Below are positions 25,645-35,075 of a DNA stretch of 64,000 nt, piece after piece (positions within the stretch are counted from its first letter, which is position 1; every line of letters starts with the position of its first letter). The notes under the pieces are model-generated. The model saw only the letters and a program-made list of their open reading frames with translations. It ran no database searches and was not told where the DNA came from. The translations under genes and the position numbers were made by a program. Origin of the DNA: Nocardioides sp. Soil797 (lineage in GTDB: Bacteria > Actinomycetota > Actinomycetes > Propionibacteriales > Nocardioidaceae); contig LMSR01000014.1 in NCBI GenBank assembly GCA_001429555.1, forward strand, positions 242,766 through 306,765. Direction: 5' to 3'.

Positions 25645-28600
25645 TTGTACCTGAAGAGCCTGACGCTCAAGGGCTTCAAGTCCTTCGCGTCGTCCACGAC
25701 GCTGCAGCTCGAACCGGGCATCACCTGCATCGTGGGCCCCAACGGCTCAGGCAAGTCCAACGTCGTCGATGCGCTGGCCTGGGTGATGGGGGAGCAGGGT
25801 GCCAAGTCGCTGCGTGGCGGCAAGATGGAGGACGTCATCTTCGCCGGCACCTCCGGCCGTCCGCCCCTGGGCCGCGCCGAGGTGCAGCTGACCATCGACA
25901 ACTCCGACGGTGCGCTGCCGATCGAGTACGCCGAGGTCACCATCAGTCGCACCATGTTCCGCAACGGCGGGTCCGACTATGCGATCAACGGCAACTCCTG
26001 CCGGTTGCTCGACGTCCAGGAGTTGCTCAGTGACTCCGGCATCGGCCGCGAGATGCACGTCATCGTCGGCCAGGGCCAGCTCGACCAGATCCTCCACGCC
26101 AGCCCCGAGGAGCGTCGCGGCTTCATCGAAGAGGCTGCCGGTGTGCTCAAGCACCGCAAGCGCAAGGAGAAGGCGCTGCGCAAGCTCGACTCGACCGACG
26201 GCAACCTGAACCGTCTCGGTGACCTGCTCTCCGAGATCCGCCGCCAGCTCAAGCCCCTGGGCCGTCAGGCCGAGGTGGCCCGCAAGGCGGCCACCGTGCA
26301 GGCCGACGTCCGCGATGCCCGGGCCAGGTTGCTGGCCGACGAGATGGTGACCGCTCGTACCACCCTCGAGCAGGAGATGGCCGACGAGACGGTCCTGGTG
26401 CAGCGTCGTGCCGAGGTCGAGCGCGAGATCGCCTCCGTTCGCGAGCACGAGGCGGCCCTCGAGGCCGCCCTGCGTGAGGACCTGCCGGCGCTGGCCAAGA
26501 CGCAGGAGACCTGGTTTGCCCTGTCCGGGCTGCGTGAGCGGTTGCGCGGCACCCAGTCGTTGGCCGCCGAGCGGGTGCGCAACAGCTCCGGCACCTCCGA
26601 CGAACCCACCAACCAGGGTGGTCGAGACCCTGAGCAGCTCGAGTCGGAGGCCGCGCGGGTGGCCGAGCAGGAACAGGAGATCAACGCCGAGCTCGAGCGG
26701 CAACGCCAGGCGATGAGCGACGCAGTGACTGCGCGCAAGGCCGCCGAGGACGCCGCCGCCGAAGAGGAGCGCCGCATCGCCGGGCTGCAGCGAGCCGCGG
26801 CAGACCGACGTGAGGGGCTGGCCCGCCTGCACGGCCAGGTCAACGCGATCAGGTCGCGGGCCGCAGCGGCCGACGACGAGATCGGGCGACTGGTCCAGGC
26901 CCGCGAAGAGGCCACCGCGCGCGCCGATCGTGCGCAGCGCGACTTCACCGCGCTCGAGACCAAGGTGGCCGGCCTCGACGCCGGCGAGGAAGGCCTCGAC
27001 GCCGAGCACGAGGCTGCAGTGGCCGCACTCGACGACATCGAGGAGCGACTGGCCAAGGCTCGCGAGGAGGCCACCACCGCCGACCGCGAACGCTCGGCGC
27101 TGATTGCCCGCAAGGAAGCCCTGGAGATGGGCCTGACCCGCAAGGACGGCGCCGGCGCGTTGCTCGCCGCCTCCGACTCGGTCTCCGGGCTTCTCGGCTC
27201 GGTTGCCGCCCTGCTCTCCGTTCGCTCCGGCTATGAGGCCGCGATCGCGGCAGCCCTCGGCTCCGCGGCCGACGCGGTGGCAGTCACCGGGCCCGATGCC
27301 GCGGTCAGTGCGATCAGCCACCTCAAGGGGGACGATCTCGGTCGCGCCGGAATGCTGCTCGGTGGCGGGCCCGCCGCTGACGGTGACTGGCCCGGGCTGC
27401 CGGCCGACACGACGTACGCCGTCGACGTGGTCGAGTGCCCCGACGACCTGCGTCCCGCCCTGTCCCGGCTCCTGTTCAAGGTGGCCGTCGTCGACGACCT
27501 CGACGCTGCACGCTCCCTGGTCTCCGAGCTCCCCGACGTCACCGCGGTCACCCGGGAGGGCGACCAGTTCGGGACGCACTTCGCCGCCGGTGGGTCGGCC
27601 CAGCAGGAGTCCTTGATCGAGATCCAGGCCGCTGTCGACGAAGCGGCCCAGGCGCTGGAGGAGGCCGCGGCATCGGCGGAGCGGCTCCTCTTCGAGACCT
27701 CCAAGATGGAGAGCGAGCGACTCGAGGCCCAGAAGCGGGCCGACGTCGCCCTGGCCAAGCTGCACGAGTCTGATGCCACCCTGGCCGCGGTCGCAGAGGA
27801 GCTGGGCCAGCACGGCTCCCGCGCCCGGTCCGCGCGAGGTGAGGCTGAGCGGCTCGCCGCGGCGATCGCCAAGGCGGAGGAGGCTCGCGAGAAGGACCAG
27901 GCCGGTCTTGTCGATCTCGAGCAGCGCCTTGCATCTGCCGAAGAGGCACCCGACGAGGAGCCTGACACCAGCTCTCGTGAGCAGCTCGTTGAGGCTGCTC
28001 GCGCGGCACGGCAGGGCGAGATGGATTCCCGCCTGGCACTGCGCACCTCGGAGGAACGAGCCCGTGCCCTGCACGGACGCGCCGACGGCCTGTTGCGCGC
28101 GGCCCGCCAGGAGCGCGAGGCAAGGGCCCGAGCCGCCGAGCGTCGTGAGCGACTGATCCGCGAGGGAAGGGCCGCCCAGGCCGTCAGCGTGGGCGTCGGC
28201 ATCGTCCTCGATCGTCTCGAGTCGTCGGTCGCCGCGGCAGCTGAGGCGCGCACCGCCGTCGAGCAGTCACGAGCCGGTCGCGAGCAGGAGCTGATGACTA
28301 CCCGGGCCCGCGTGCGTGACCTCGACAAGGAGCACGACGAGCTGGTCAACACGGTCCACCGAGACGAGATGGCCCGCACCCAGCAACGCATGCGCATCGA
28401 GCAGCTGGAGGAGCGTGCGCTCGAGGAGCTCGGCCTCGACCCGGAGGCCCTGGCCAACGACTACGGCCCCGACCAGTTGGTCCCGTTCGTGGGCGAGGTG
28501 CCCGAGGGCGAGGAGGCCCCCGCACCGGTTGCGTTCGACCGCGACGAGCAGAAGAAGAGGCTCCGCACCGCCGAGCGGGCCCTGTCGATGCTCGGCAAGG

Positions 28601-29199
28601 TCAACCCGTTGGCGCTCGAGGAGTTCTCCGCGATGGAGGAGCGCCACAAGTTCCTCACCGAGCAGCTCGAGGACCTCAAGAAGACCCGCAAGGACCTCCT
28701 CGACATCGTGCGTGAGGTCGACACTCGGGTCGAGCAGGTCTTCACCGAGGCCTGGGAAGACGTCCGCGTCGCCTTCGACCACGTCTTCAAGCGTCTGTTC
28801 CCGGGTGGTGAGGGCAAGCTCGTGCTCACCGAGCCCAACGACATGCTCAACACCGGCATCGAGGTCGAGGCGCGTCCGGCAGGCAAGAAGGTCAAGCGCC
28901 TGTCCTTGCTCTCCGGTGGTGAGCGCTCGCTGGTCGCCGTGGCGTTCCTGGTCTCGCTGTTCAAGGCCCGCCCCTCGCCGTTCTACATCCTCGACGAGGT
29001 CGAGGCCGCTCTCGACGACACCAACCTCGGGCGCCTGCTCGAGATCTACGAGGAACTGCGCGAGAACTCCCAGCTTCTGGTCATCACCCACCAGAAGCGC
29101 ACCATGGAGGTCGGTGACGCGCTCTATGGCGTCACGATGCGCGGTGACGGGGTCTCGGCGGTGATCAGCCAACGTCTGCGTGAGAGCGAACCCGCCTGA
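25645..29199 (+). CDS. smc: Chromosome segregation ATPase SMC
   Basis: 1184 residues, full length. Head-coil-hinge-coil-head layout: Walker A GPNGSGKSNVVDALAW (about 31-46), coiled coil to about 500, hinge about 505-660 (GYEAAIAAALGSAADAV), second coil, signature LLSGGERSLVAVAFL (about 1088-1102) and Walker B FYILDEVEAALDD. Works with ScpA/ScpB, not in this window, to compact and separate chromosomes. The start is TTG 25645, giving MYLKSLTLKGFKSFA, as in relatives. In Mycobacterium ftsY follows directly; here 5.9 kb is inserted. Confidence 0.97.
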   Translation: MYLKSLTLKGFKSFASSTTLQLEPGITCIVGPNGSGKSNVVDALAWVMGEQGAKSLRGGKMEDVIFAGTSGRPPLGRAEVQLTIDNSDGALPIEYAEVTISRTMFRNGGSDYAINGNSCRLLDVQELLSDSGIGREMHVIVGQGQLDQILHASPEERRGFIEEAAGVLKHRKRKEKALRKLDSTDGNLNRLGDLLSEIRRQLKPLGRQAEVARKAATVQADVRDARARLLADEMVTARTTLEQEMADETVLVQRRAEVEREIASVREHEAALEAALREDLPALAKTQETWFALSGLRERLRGTQSLAAERVRNSSGTSDEPTNQGGRDPEQLESEAARVAEQEQEINAELERQRQAMSDAVTARKAAEDAAAEEERRIAGLQRAAADRREGLARLHGQVNAIRSRAAAADDEIGRLVQAREEATARADRAQRDFTALETKVAGLDAGEEGLDAEHEAAVAALDDIEERLAKAREEATTADRERSALIARKEALEMGLTRKDGAGALLAASDSVSGLLGSVAALLSVRSGYEAAIAAALGSAADAVAVTGPDAAVSAISHLKGDDLGRAGMLLGGGPAADGDWPGLPADTTYAVDVVECPDDLRPALSRLLFKVAVVDDLDAARSLVSELPDVTAVTREGDQFGTHFAAGGSAQQESLIEIQAAVDEAAQALEEAAASAERLLFETSKMESERLEAQKRADVALAKLHESDATLAAVAEELGQHGSRARSARGEAERLAAAIAKAEEAREKDQAGLVDLEQRLASAEEAPDEEPDTSSREQLVEAARAARQGEMDSRLALRTSEERARALHGRADGLLRAARQEREARARAAERRERLIREGRAAQAVSVGVGIVLDRLESSVAAAAEARTAVEQSRAGREQELMTTRARVRDLDKEHDELVNTVHRDEMARTQQRMRIEQLEERALEELGLDPEALANDYGPDQLVPFVGEVPEGEEAPAPVAFDRDEQKKRLRTAERALSMLGKVNPLALEEFSAMEERHKFLTEQLEDLKKTRKDLLDIVREVDTRVEQVFTEAWEDVRVAFDHVFKRLFPGGEGKLVLTEPNDMLNTGIEVEARPAGKKVKRLSLLSGGERSLVAVAFLVSLFKARPSPFYILDEVEAALDDTNLGRLLEIYEELRENSQLLVITHQKRTMEVGDALYGVTMRGDGVSAVISQRLRESEPA

Positions 29200-29306
29200 G
29201 CCGTCGGGCCGACGCCGGCCCGGTGATGGCACCGGATCGCAGTCACCAGGTGGGTGCACGACGGTGCCATCTTCCGGACGAGCCGGCCCCGGATACGCTG
29301 CGGGAC

Positions 29307-29759
29307 GTGACGGACGACAAGAAGCTGCCCAGCCGTTCCGACTACGTCGCCTGGCGCACCGCGACCAGCCGGTGGCGTGACGACGACGCATACGGCCACC
29401 TGAACAACGCGACGTACTACGAGCTGTTCGACACCGCGGTCAACGCCCATCTGTTCGAGGCGACCGGCACCAACGTCCGGCTGCTGCCGCAGATCGGGGT
29501 GGTCGCGGAGACGTCGTGCCGCTACTTCCGTGAGATCGGCTTCCCCGAACCGATCGAGATGGGCCTGGTCGTCGACAAGGTCGGCACCTCGTCGATCATC
29601 TACCGCATCGGGCTCTTCCAGGGCGACTCCGACGAGGCCGCCGCAGAGGGCCGTTTCGTCCATGTGTACGTCGACAACGAGCACGGCGCCGGCAATCGTC
29701 CCGTGGTGCCGATGCCGGACGTGATCCGGGATGCTGTCACCCCGTTGCTGCGTGTCTGA
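29307..29759 (+). CDS. Hotdog-fold acyl-CoA thioesterase
   Basis: 150 residues from GTG 29307; longer upstream starts lack support. The 4HBT-type catalytic region is DAYGHLNNATYYELFDTAVN (about 24-43). The family cleaves acyl-CoA thioesters in the cytoplasm; chain length cannot be told. It is first in the insertion between smc and ftsY, and 94 nt before the sulfotransferase-like gene, so cotranscription is uncertain. Confidence 0.85.
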   Translation: MTDDKKLPSRSDYVAWRTATSRWRDDDAYGHLNNATYYELFDTAVNAHLFEATGTNVRLLPQIGVVAETSCRYFREIGFPEPIEMGLVVDKVGTSSIIYRIGLFQGDSDEAAAEGRFVHVYVDNEHGAGNRPVVPMPDVIRDAVTPLLRV

Positions 29760-29853
29760 ATCGGGTGTCTTTGCCCGTGTGGAAGAGTGGCCCGCGCATC
29801 GCTGACCAGCGGTGCGTGAGTCCCGAGAATCGGCGCTGAGGAGCCCAACTGTT

Positions 29854-30417
29854 GTGAACGTCTTCGTGTTGTGCACGGGGCGGTGCGGTTCGATGACGTT
29901 CGTCAGGGCCTGCAGCCACCTCACGAACTTCACCTCGGCCCACGAGAGCCGCGCCGGGAGGATCGGTGATCGCCGATTCGCCTACCCCGAGGACCACATC
30001 GAGGTCGACAACCGGTTGTCATGGTTCCTGGGTGGTCTCGGGAAGGCCTTCGACGGATCCGACGTGCTCTACGTGCACCTGCAACGAGATCCGGAAGCCG
30101 TCGCGAAGAGCTTCCTCAAGCGCTGGGACTCCTCCTTCCGCCCCTCGATGATCAGGGCTTTCGGCCACGGCCTGACCCAACGGTCGAAGGACTGGCCGGA
30201 GAAACGACGACTCGACGTGTGTCGCCACTACGTCGACACCGTCACAGACAACATCGAAGACTTCATGCGGGGGCGTCCCGGCTTCAGCGTGCAGTTGGAG
30301 ACGATCGAATCAGACTTCAACGGATTCCTCGATCGCATCGGCGGCGAGGGCGACCGCGACGCAGCGATGGCTGAATGGGGAGTCCGACACAACGCGTCAA
30401 GGGTGACGAACGCATGA
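29854..30417 (+). CDS. Sulfotransferase-like protein
   Basis: 187 residues from GTG 29854 with GAGGAG upstream. FVLCTGRCGSMTFVRAC at the N-terminus resembles the 5'-phosphosulfate loop of PAPS-dependent sulfotransferases, and VLYVHLQRDPEAVAKSFLKR (about 68-87) resembles the 3'-phosphate site with its Arg and Ser. It is short for the family, so it may be a minimal or divergent member. ATGA overlap with the nucleotide-sugar dehydrogenase suggests it acts on the glycan made by the neighbouring enzymes. Confidence 0.7.
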   Translation: MNVFVLCTGRCGSMTFVRACSHLTNFTSAHESRAGRIGDRRFAYPEDHIEVDNRLSWFLGGLGKAFDGSDVLYVHLQRDPEAVAKSFLKRWDSSFRPSMIRAFGHGLTQRSKDWPEKRRLDVCRHYVDTVTDNIEDFMRGRPGFSVQLETIESDFNGFLDRIGGEGDRDAAMAEWGVRHNASRVTNA

Positions 30418-31673
30418 CAAATACAGTGACAGTCGTCGGCCAGGGTTACGTCGGCCTGCCCCTCGCCATGGCGGCCGTGGAGGTCGGGCACCGCGTGATC
30501 GGTGTCGACGTCGACGAACGCCGCGTTGCACGCCTTGCCGCGGGAGAGTCATTCGTCGAGGACATCTCGGAGCAGCAACTGCGCTCGGCGATCGACACCG
30601 GCCGTTACCGCGCCACCACGTCGTGGCAGGACACGGTTGGTTCCGATATCTTCGTGATCACCGTGCCGACGCCGCTGCGCGAGGGCATGCCCGATCTCAG
30701 CTACGTCGAGAGCGCCGGCCGGGAGATCGCTGGACAACTGGTGGCGGGAGCCACCGTGGTCCTCGAGTCGACCACGTATCCCGGGACGACCGACCAGTTG
30801 TTGGCACCCATCCTGGAGCAGGGGAGCGGCTTGCGCGCCGGAGTCGACTTCCACCTCGGATACAGCCCCGAGCGCATCGACCCGAGCAACAAGAAATGGG
30901 GGATGCGCAACACCCCCAAGGTGGTGTCGGGCATCGACGACGCGTCGCTGGAGACGATCAGGGACTTCTACGCGTCGTTCGTCGAGGAGGTCGTCCCGGT
31001 CACCAGCACCCGCACCGCCGAGCTCACCAAACTGCTGGAGAACACGTTCCGCCACGTCAACATCGCATTGGTCAACGAGATCGCCGCCGTGGCGCCCGAG
31101 CTCGGTGTCGACATCTGGGAGGCCATCGACGCCGCCGACAGCAAGCCGTTCGGGTTCATGAAGTTCACCCCCGGTCCCGGGGTCGGTGGACACTGCCTGC
31201 CGATTGATCCGTCGTACCTGCTCTGGCAGGTCCGCCAGACCTCACGCAGTGACCTGCGGATGGTCTCGGCGGCCAACGACATCAACGACCACATGCCCGA
31301 TCACGTCGTACGCCGGGTGCAGGCGGCGCTGAACCGTCAGCGCCTCGCCGTCAACGGCGCCAAGGTGCTCCTTCTCGGCATGGCCTACAAGAAGAACGTC
31401 GGCGACATCCGTGAGTCTCCGTCCTTGTCGGTGGCTCGTCAGCTGCGCGAACTCGGCGCCGAGGTGCATGCGGCCGAGCCGCACACGGACCCGGAGTTCC
31501 TGCCGTCGGACATCGAGCTCGTGGAGTTCGGCGAGACAGCGCTGGCCTGGGCCGACGCGGTGGTGGTGCTGACCGATCACGACGCCTTCGACTTCGAGGT
31601 CGTCGCCGAACACGCTACCTACGTGTTCGACACCCGCAACCGCTGTGTCGGATCCAACGTCGAACTGCTGTGA
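30414..31673 (+). CDS. Nucleotide-sugar dehydrogenase, WbpA/TviB type
   Basis: 419 residues. Oxidises the C6 of a UDP-sugar twice to give a uronic acid. Rossmann start VTVVGQGYVGLPLAMA; catalytic Cys261 in GPGVGGHCLPIDPSYL; the block YSPERIDPSNKKWG (about 150-163) points to the UDP-GlcNAc/UDP-ManNAc subgroup more than to UDP-glucose enzymes. It overlaps both neighbours by 4 nt, so sulfotransferase, dehydrogenase and glycosyltransferase form one translation-coupled unit. Confidence 0.92.
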   Translation: MTNTVTVVGQGYVGLPLAMAAVEVGHRVIGVDVDERRVARLAAGESFVEDISEQQLRSAIDTGRYRATTSWQDTVGSDIFVITVPTPLREGMPDLSYVESAGREIAGQLVAGATVVLESTTYPGTTDQLLAPILEQGSGLRAGVDFHLGYSPERIDPSNKKWGMRNTPKVVSGIDDASLETIRDFYASFVEEVVPVTSTRTAELTKLLENTFRHVNIALVNEIAAVAPELGVDIWEAIDAADSKPFGFMKFTPGPGVGGHCLPIDPSYLLWQVRQTSRSDLRMVSAANDINDHMPDHVVRRVQAALNRQRLAVNGAKVLLLGMAYKKNVGDIRESPSLSVARQLRELGAEVHAAEPHTDPEFLPSDIELVEFGETALAWADAVVVLTDHDAFDFEVVAEHATYVFDTRNRCVGSNVELL

Positions 31674-33640
31674 CCTCGGCGAACCAGGAGATGCCCATGC
31701 CCGCGGAGACGGTTCCCGACGTCAGTGTCATCATCCCCGCCTACAACGCCCTGCCCTACCTCCACCGGGGTCTGGAGTCGCTGGTCGCACAGACCATCGG
31801 CACTTCCCGGTTGGAGATCGTGGCCATCGACGACGGATCGAGCGACGGCACCGGGGAGGCGCTCGACGAGTGGTCGCAGCGCCACCCGGGACTGTTCCGC
31901 GTCGTCCACGGCGAGGCCTCCGGCGGTCCGGCTGCCCCGCGCAACACCGGTCTCGGCCTGGCGCGGGGCCGCTACATCTTCTTTCTGGACGCCGATGACT
32001 TCCTGGGCGACGAGGCTCTCGAACGCCTGGTCACCACTGCCGACGAGCAGGGCTCCGACATCGTCATGGGCAAGATGGTGGCCACGGGCGACCGGGGGGT
32101 GCCCGAGTCGATGTTCAAGCGCACCGACCTCGACGCCGACCTGTTCACCTCACGCATCTACTGGACGCTGGCCGCGTTGAAGCTGTTCCGCAGGAGCTTC
32201 GTCGAAGACAACGCCCTTCGATTCCCGACCCACTTCCCGAACGCCTCCGACCAGCCCTTCACTGCGCTGGCCTACCTGCGGGCACGCAAGATCAGCGTGC
32301 TCAGCGACTACGACTTCTACCACGTGGTGTTGCGCGACGACGGTCAGCACGTGACCAAGTCCGGGGCGCTGTCCAACAGGGTCGACGTGGTCGAGACGAT
32401 GTGTGAGCTGATCGCGTCCGAAGTGATCGACGTCGACCGACGTGCCCCGTTGCTGACCCGACACTTCCAGATCGACCTGCGCAGCGTGATGCACCGGATC
32501 GCGCGAACTCCGCGTGCGGAGCAGGAGGCACTGTTGGAGCGCGCGCAGGCGCTGGTGCATGAGCACCTGACCCCGGAGATCCAGCGGGTGCTGACGCCCG
32601 ACATGCGGGTGATCTATCACCTCACAGAACGCGGCCTGCACGACGAGGTGCTGGTCGCCTCCGAGCCCCTCGAAGACGGGTACCAGGTGCTTCTGGAGAA
32701 CGGCCACGCCTACGCGCTCCTGCCGTTCTTCAGGGATCCCGAGCTCAATGTTCCCGATGAGCTCTACGAGGTGAGCGATCGGCTGCGACACGTGTCCACG
32801 ATCGACTCTTTCGCCTGCCATGAGGGCGCGCGTCTCTCGATCGAGGGAACAGCCCGTCTGGTCAACGTCACCGTACCGACGGTCATCACGCTGGTGCTGT
32901 CGTCCAAGGAGGACCCAGACCTGGAGTTCGTCGCTCCCGTCACCCGTGGCGATGGCGACCAGTTCCGAGCCGACATCGATCTGTTAACCGTGGCGAACGG
33001 ACAGCCCCTGGCCGAGGGCAGTTGGCTGGTGTCCGTGCGGCATTCGGCCGAAGGATTCGAGCGCACCTGGCGCCTGGGCGCGTCCGACGCATCGGCGGAC
33101 GAACTGGCCGATGCCTTCGTCTGGGCGGCGACCGAGGCCGGTGACGGATTCACGGCGGGTGCCCACCTCTCCAAGAGCGGGCGGTTCCAGGTCGACGTCC
33201 GGTGTCGCAGGGGCGCCTCAGCCAAGCAGTTCGCCGACTGGACCTTGGCCTGGGACGACGCCGAGCTCGTCGTGCGAGGGCGGGTCGTTGCGCCACGAAG
33301 CTTGGCGCCGGTGGGTTTCGTGCTGCGCGGACCCGACGGCGTACGCCGGGTGCCGGCCCGGCACGAAGGACACGAGCTGGTCGGCCGGGTGCCGGTCAGC
33401 GAGCTCGACGACGGCAGTTGGCAGTTGCGTCTGCGCGTCGGCAGGCCTCCGGCTCACCGACCGGTCAGGATCGAGCCCGCGCAGAACCTTGAGCCGAAGA
33501 CCCTCCGTGACGGGTCCGCCGAGATCCGGATCGAGCAGGTGGCCGGTCCGACGGCGACGCTTGAGATCACCACTGCCACCACCGACACCGGTCTGACTGG
33601 CAAGGCGGCGCGAAAGCTGCGTTCGATCACTCGAAGGTGA
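31670..33640 (+). CDS. GT2-family glycosyltransferase with long C-terminal extension
   Basis: 656 residues from GTG 31670. The GT-A domain covers about 17-250: VSVIIPAYNALPYL, IDDGSSDG (nucleotide site) and the metal-binding DAD at 107-109 (FLDADDF). The remaining 350 residues look like two or three beta-rich modules with no recognised motif, possibly for glycan binding. Probably adds sugar residues to a wall or surface polymer, using the sugar made by the dehydrogenase upstream. Its last 14 nt overlap the 3' end of the opposing methyltransferase gene. Confidence 0.85.
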   Translation: MTSANQEMPMPAETVPDVSVIIPAYNALPYLHRGLESLVAQTIGTSRLEIVAIDDGSSDGTGEALDEWSQRHPGLFRVVHGEASGGPAAPRNTGLGLARGRYIFFLDADDFLGDEALERLVTTADEQGSDIVMGKMVATGDRGVPESMFKRTDLDADLFTSRIYWTLAALKLFRRSFVEDNALRFPTHFPNASDQPFTALAYLRARKISVLSDYDFYHVVLRDDGQHVTKSGALSNRVDVVETMCELIASEVIDVDRRAPLLTRHFQIDLRSVMHRIARTPRAEQEALLERAQALVHEHLTPEIQRVLTPDMRVIYHLTERGLHDEVLVASEPLEDGYQVLLENGHAYALLPFFRDPELNVPDELYEVSDRLRHVSTIDSFACHEGARLSIEGTARLVNVTVPTVITLVLSSKEDPDLEFVAPVTRGDGDQFRADIDLLTVANGQPLAEGSWLVSVRHSAEGFERTWRLGASDASADELADAFVWAATEAGDGFTAGAHLSKSGRFQVDVRCRRGASAKQFADWTLAWDDAELVVRGRVVAPRSLAPVGFVLRGPDGVRRVPARHEGHELVGRVPVSELDDGSWQLRLRVGRPPAHRPVRIEPAQNLEPKTLRDGSAEIRIEQVAGPTATLEITTATTDTGLTGKAARKLRSITRR

Positions 33641-34577
33641 GCAACGCGGCACCCTTCTCCAACGGGATCTTCTCGAGCGTGAGGCGGTCGGTGTACTCAG
33701 CGATCCACTGGTCGACGACGAGCTGTTCCTTGTCGCGCTGGTAGTCGTCGAGGACGATGTGTGACCCGGTGACCAACCTGTCGACGAAGAACGGCAACGA
33801 CGGGTAGCGCGCGTGCGTGGAGGCGCTGCTGGGCGGGCCGTCCACGAACAGCAGGTCGACTTCCGTGAGGTCCTGCCAGGCATTGGGGCTGTACCAGTCG
33901 ACCTCGACCTCTCCGGCCTTGACGGGCTCCAGGGGAGCGACGCGCACCTCGGCAATGTCGTCGACGCCGTGTCGGCGGAGCAGTTCACGGGTCTGCTCGG
34001 CGTACTGCGCCAGGTGCTCGAGCGCGATCACCTTGCCCTCGATCCCGAACCGACGCATGGCCAGGGCCAGACACAGGGTCGACAGCCCGCTGCCGCACTC
34101 CACGACAACCTTGGGACGGTGTCGGTCCACAAGGTCGACCAGGAGCAGCAAGAGGTCGGGGGAGGCGGGCCAGCCACGGGAGGCAGGAAGGGCGTGCTTG
34201 ATGTCGATCATCGCGTAGAGGTTCTGCATGGCCTCGACCTGGCGGAAGGTGCGCTTGAGGTCACGATCGACCGCGGCCCGCACCTTGGCCACCTCCTGCG
34301 CGCGCAGCTTTGCAGGCACAGGTCCTCGCTTCGTCGCCTGGGCCTGCCGAGCTTTGGCCACCCCGGAGTCGGCCGTACGTGCTCGTGCGTTGTCTCGGGC
34401 AACCTGCTGCACGAGACGCTGCGTGCTGAGCAGCACCACCAGCCCGGCAACCACCAGCAGGCCCAGAACGGCGAAGAGAACGGCCGGTGCGGGGTCCATG
34501 TCAGTGACGACTGTGGTCAGGCCGACCAGGACCAGCCAGGCCAGAGCAGTGATGAGTCCGAGCGAGCGAAGGCGCAT
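33627..34577 (-). CDS. Membrane-anchored class I SAM methyltransferase
   Basis: 316 residues from ATG 34577; a longer frame from 34694 is possible. Two hydrophobic helices (about 8-25 and 31-50) are followed by a charged helix and a Rossmann domain with SAM loop VVVECGSGLSTLCLA (157-171) and an acidic VDLLFVDGPP. Similar methyltransferases occur in glycan or rhamnan gene clusters. It is convergent with the glycosyltransferase and overlaps it antisense by 14 nt. Confidence 0.8.
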   Translation of the reverse strand: MRLRSLGLITALAWLVLVGLTTVVTDMDPAPAVLFAVLGLLVVAGLVVLLSTQRLVQQVARDNARARTADSGVAKARQAQATKRGPVPAKLRAQEVAKVRAAVDRDLKRTFRQVEAMQNLYAMIDIKHALPASRGWPASPDLLLLLVDLVDRHRPKVVVECGSGLSTLCLALAMRRFGIEGKVIALEHLAQYAEQTRELLRRHGVDDIAEVRVAPLEPVKAGEVEVDWYSPNAWQDLTEVDLLFVDGPPSSASTHARYPSLPFFVDRLVTGSHIVLDDYQRDKEQLVVDQWIAEYTDRLTLEKIPLEKGAALLTFE

Positions 34578-34801
34578 GCCTGTGATGATCCAATCGTCAC
34601 GGCCCCGTCGTGTGGGCGGGGCTCCGGTTGCCAGGAGACGCCGGTCGGCGCCGCCCTTGGAACACAGCAGATCGTAGAGCACCGGGGTTGGCAAGACCGA
34701 TCCGTGAGCCCTGTCACGTTCCGCGCAGCGGTGGTTGGGCAGGGTCGGAGAGTCGTGTCAGGATGTTGGTGACGTCAACTTTCCAATCGGGGTGATTCCG
34801 C

Positions 34802-34981
34802 GTGCTACCCATCGTGCTGATGATGCTGGTGATTCTGCTGCTCGCCGGAGTGGTGGTGCTCTATGTGGCCTACCCGCACCGCGGGGAGTCCGTCCCGAGG
34901 GCCAAGTGGGTGGGCGACGCCCTGCAGAAGAGTGTTGACGCGATGCCCACGATCAAGGACGACAGCCCCACCCGGCGCTGA
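34802..34981 (+). CDS. Small single-pass membrane protein before ftsY
   Basis: 59 residues, GTG 34802 to TGA 34979-34981, with GGGGTGA upstream at good spacing. Residues 3-24 are a continuous hydrophobic helix (IVLMMLVILLLAGVVVLY), followed by YPHRGESVP and a short charged tail. Codon use fits the neighbours, with third positions mostly G or C. It could assist FtsY or simply be an independent membrane peptide. I recall similar proteins before ftsY in Nocardioides, but no function. Confidence 0.6.
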   Translation: MLPIVLMMLVILLLAGVVVLYVAYPHRGESVPRAKWVGDALQKSVDAMPTIKDDSPTRR

Positions 34982-35075
34982 GAGCACCAGCCCCACCTCG
35001 CCGCCGACGACGGCCCGGTGAGGCGACGCCACCCGGGATGCCTCGACGCACCAAGCGTTCTGGTTGGATTGGCCC

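Noticed and set aside
25747..28074. 775-codon minus-strand frame inside smc
   Set aside because: smc has complete head, hinge and coil motifs on plus; the opposite frame is a high-GC shadow without any domain.
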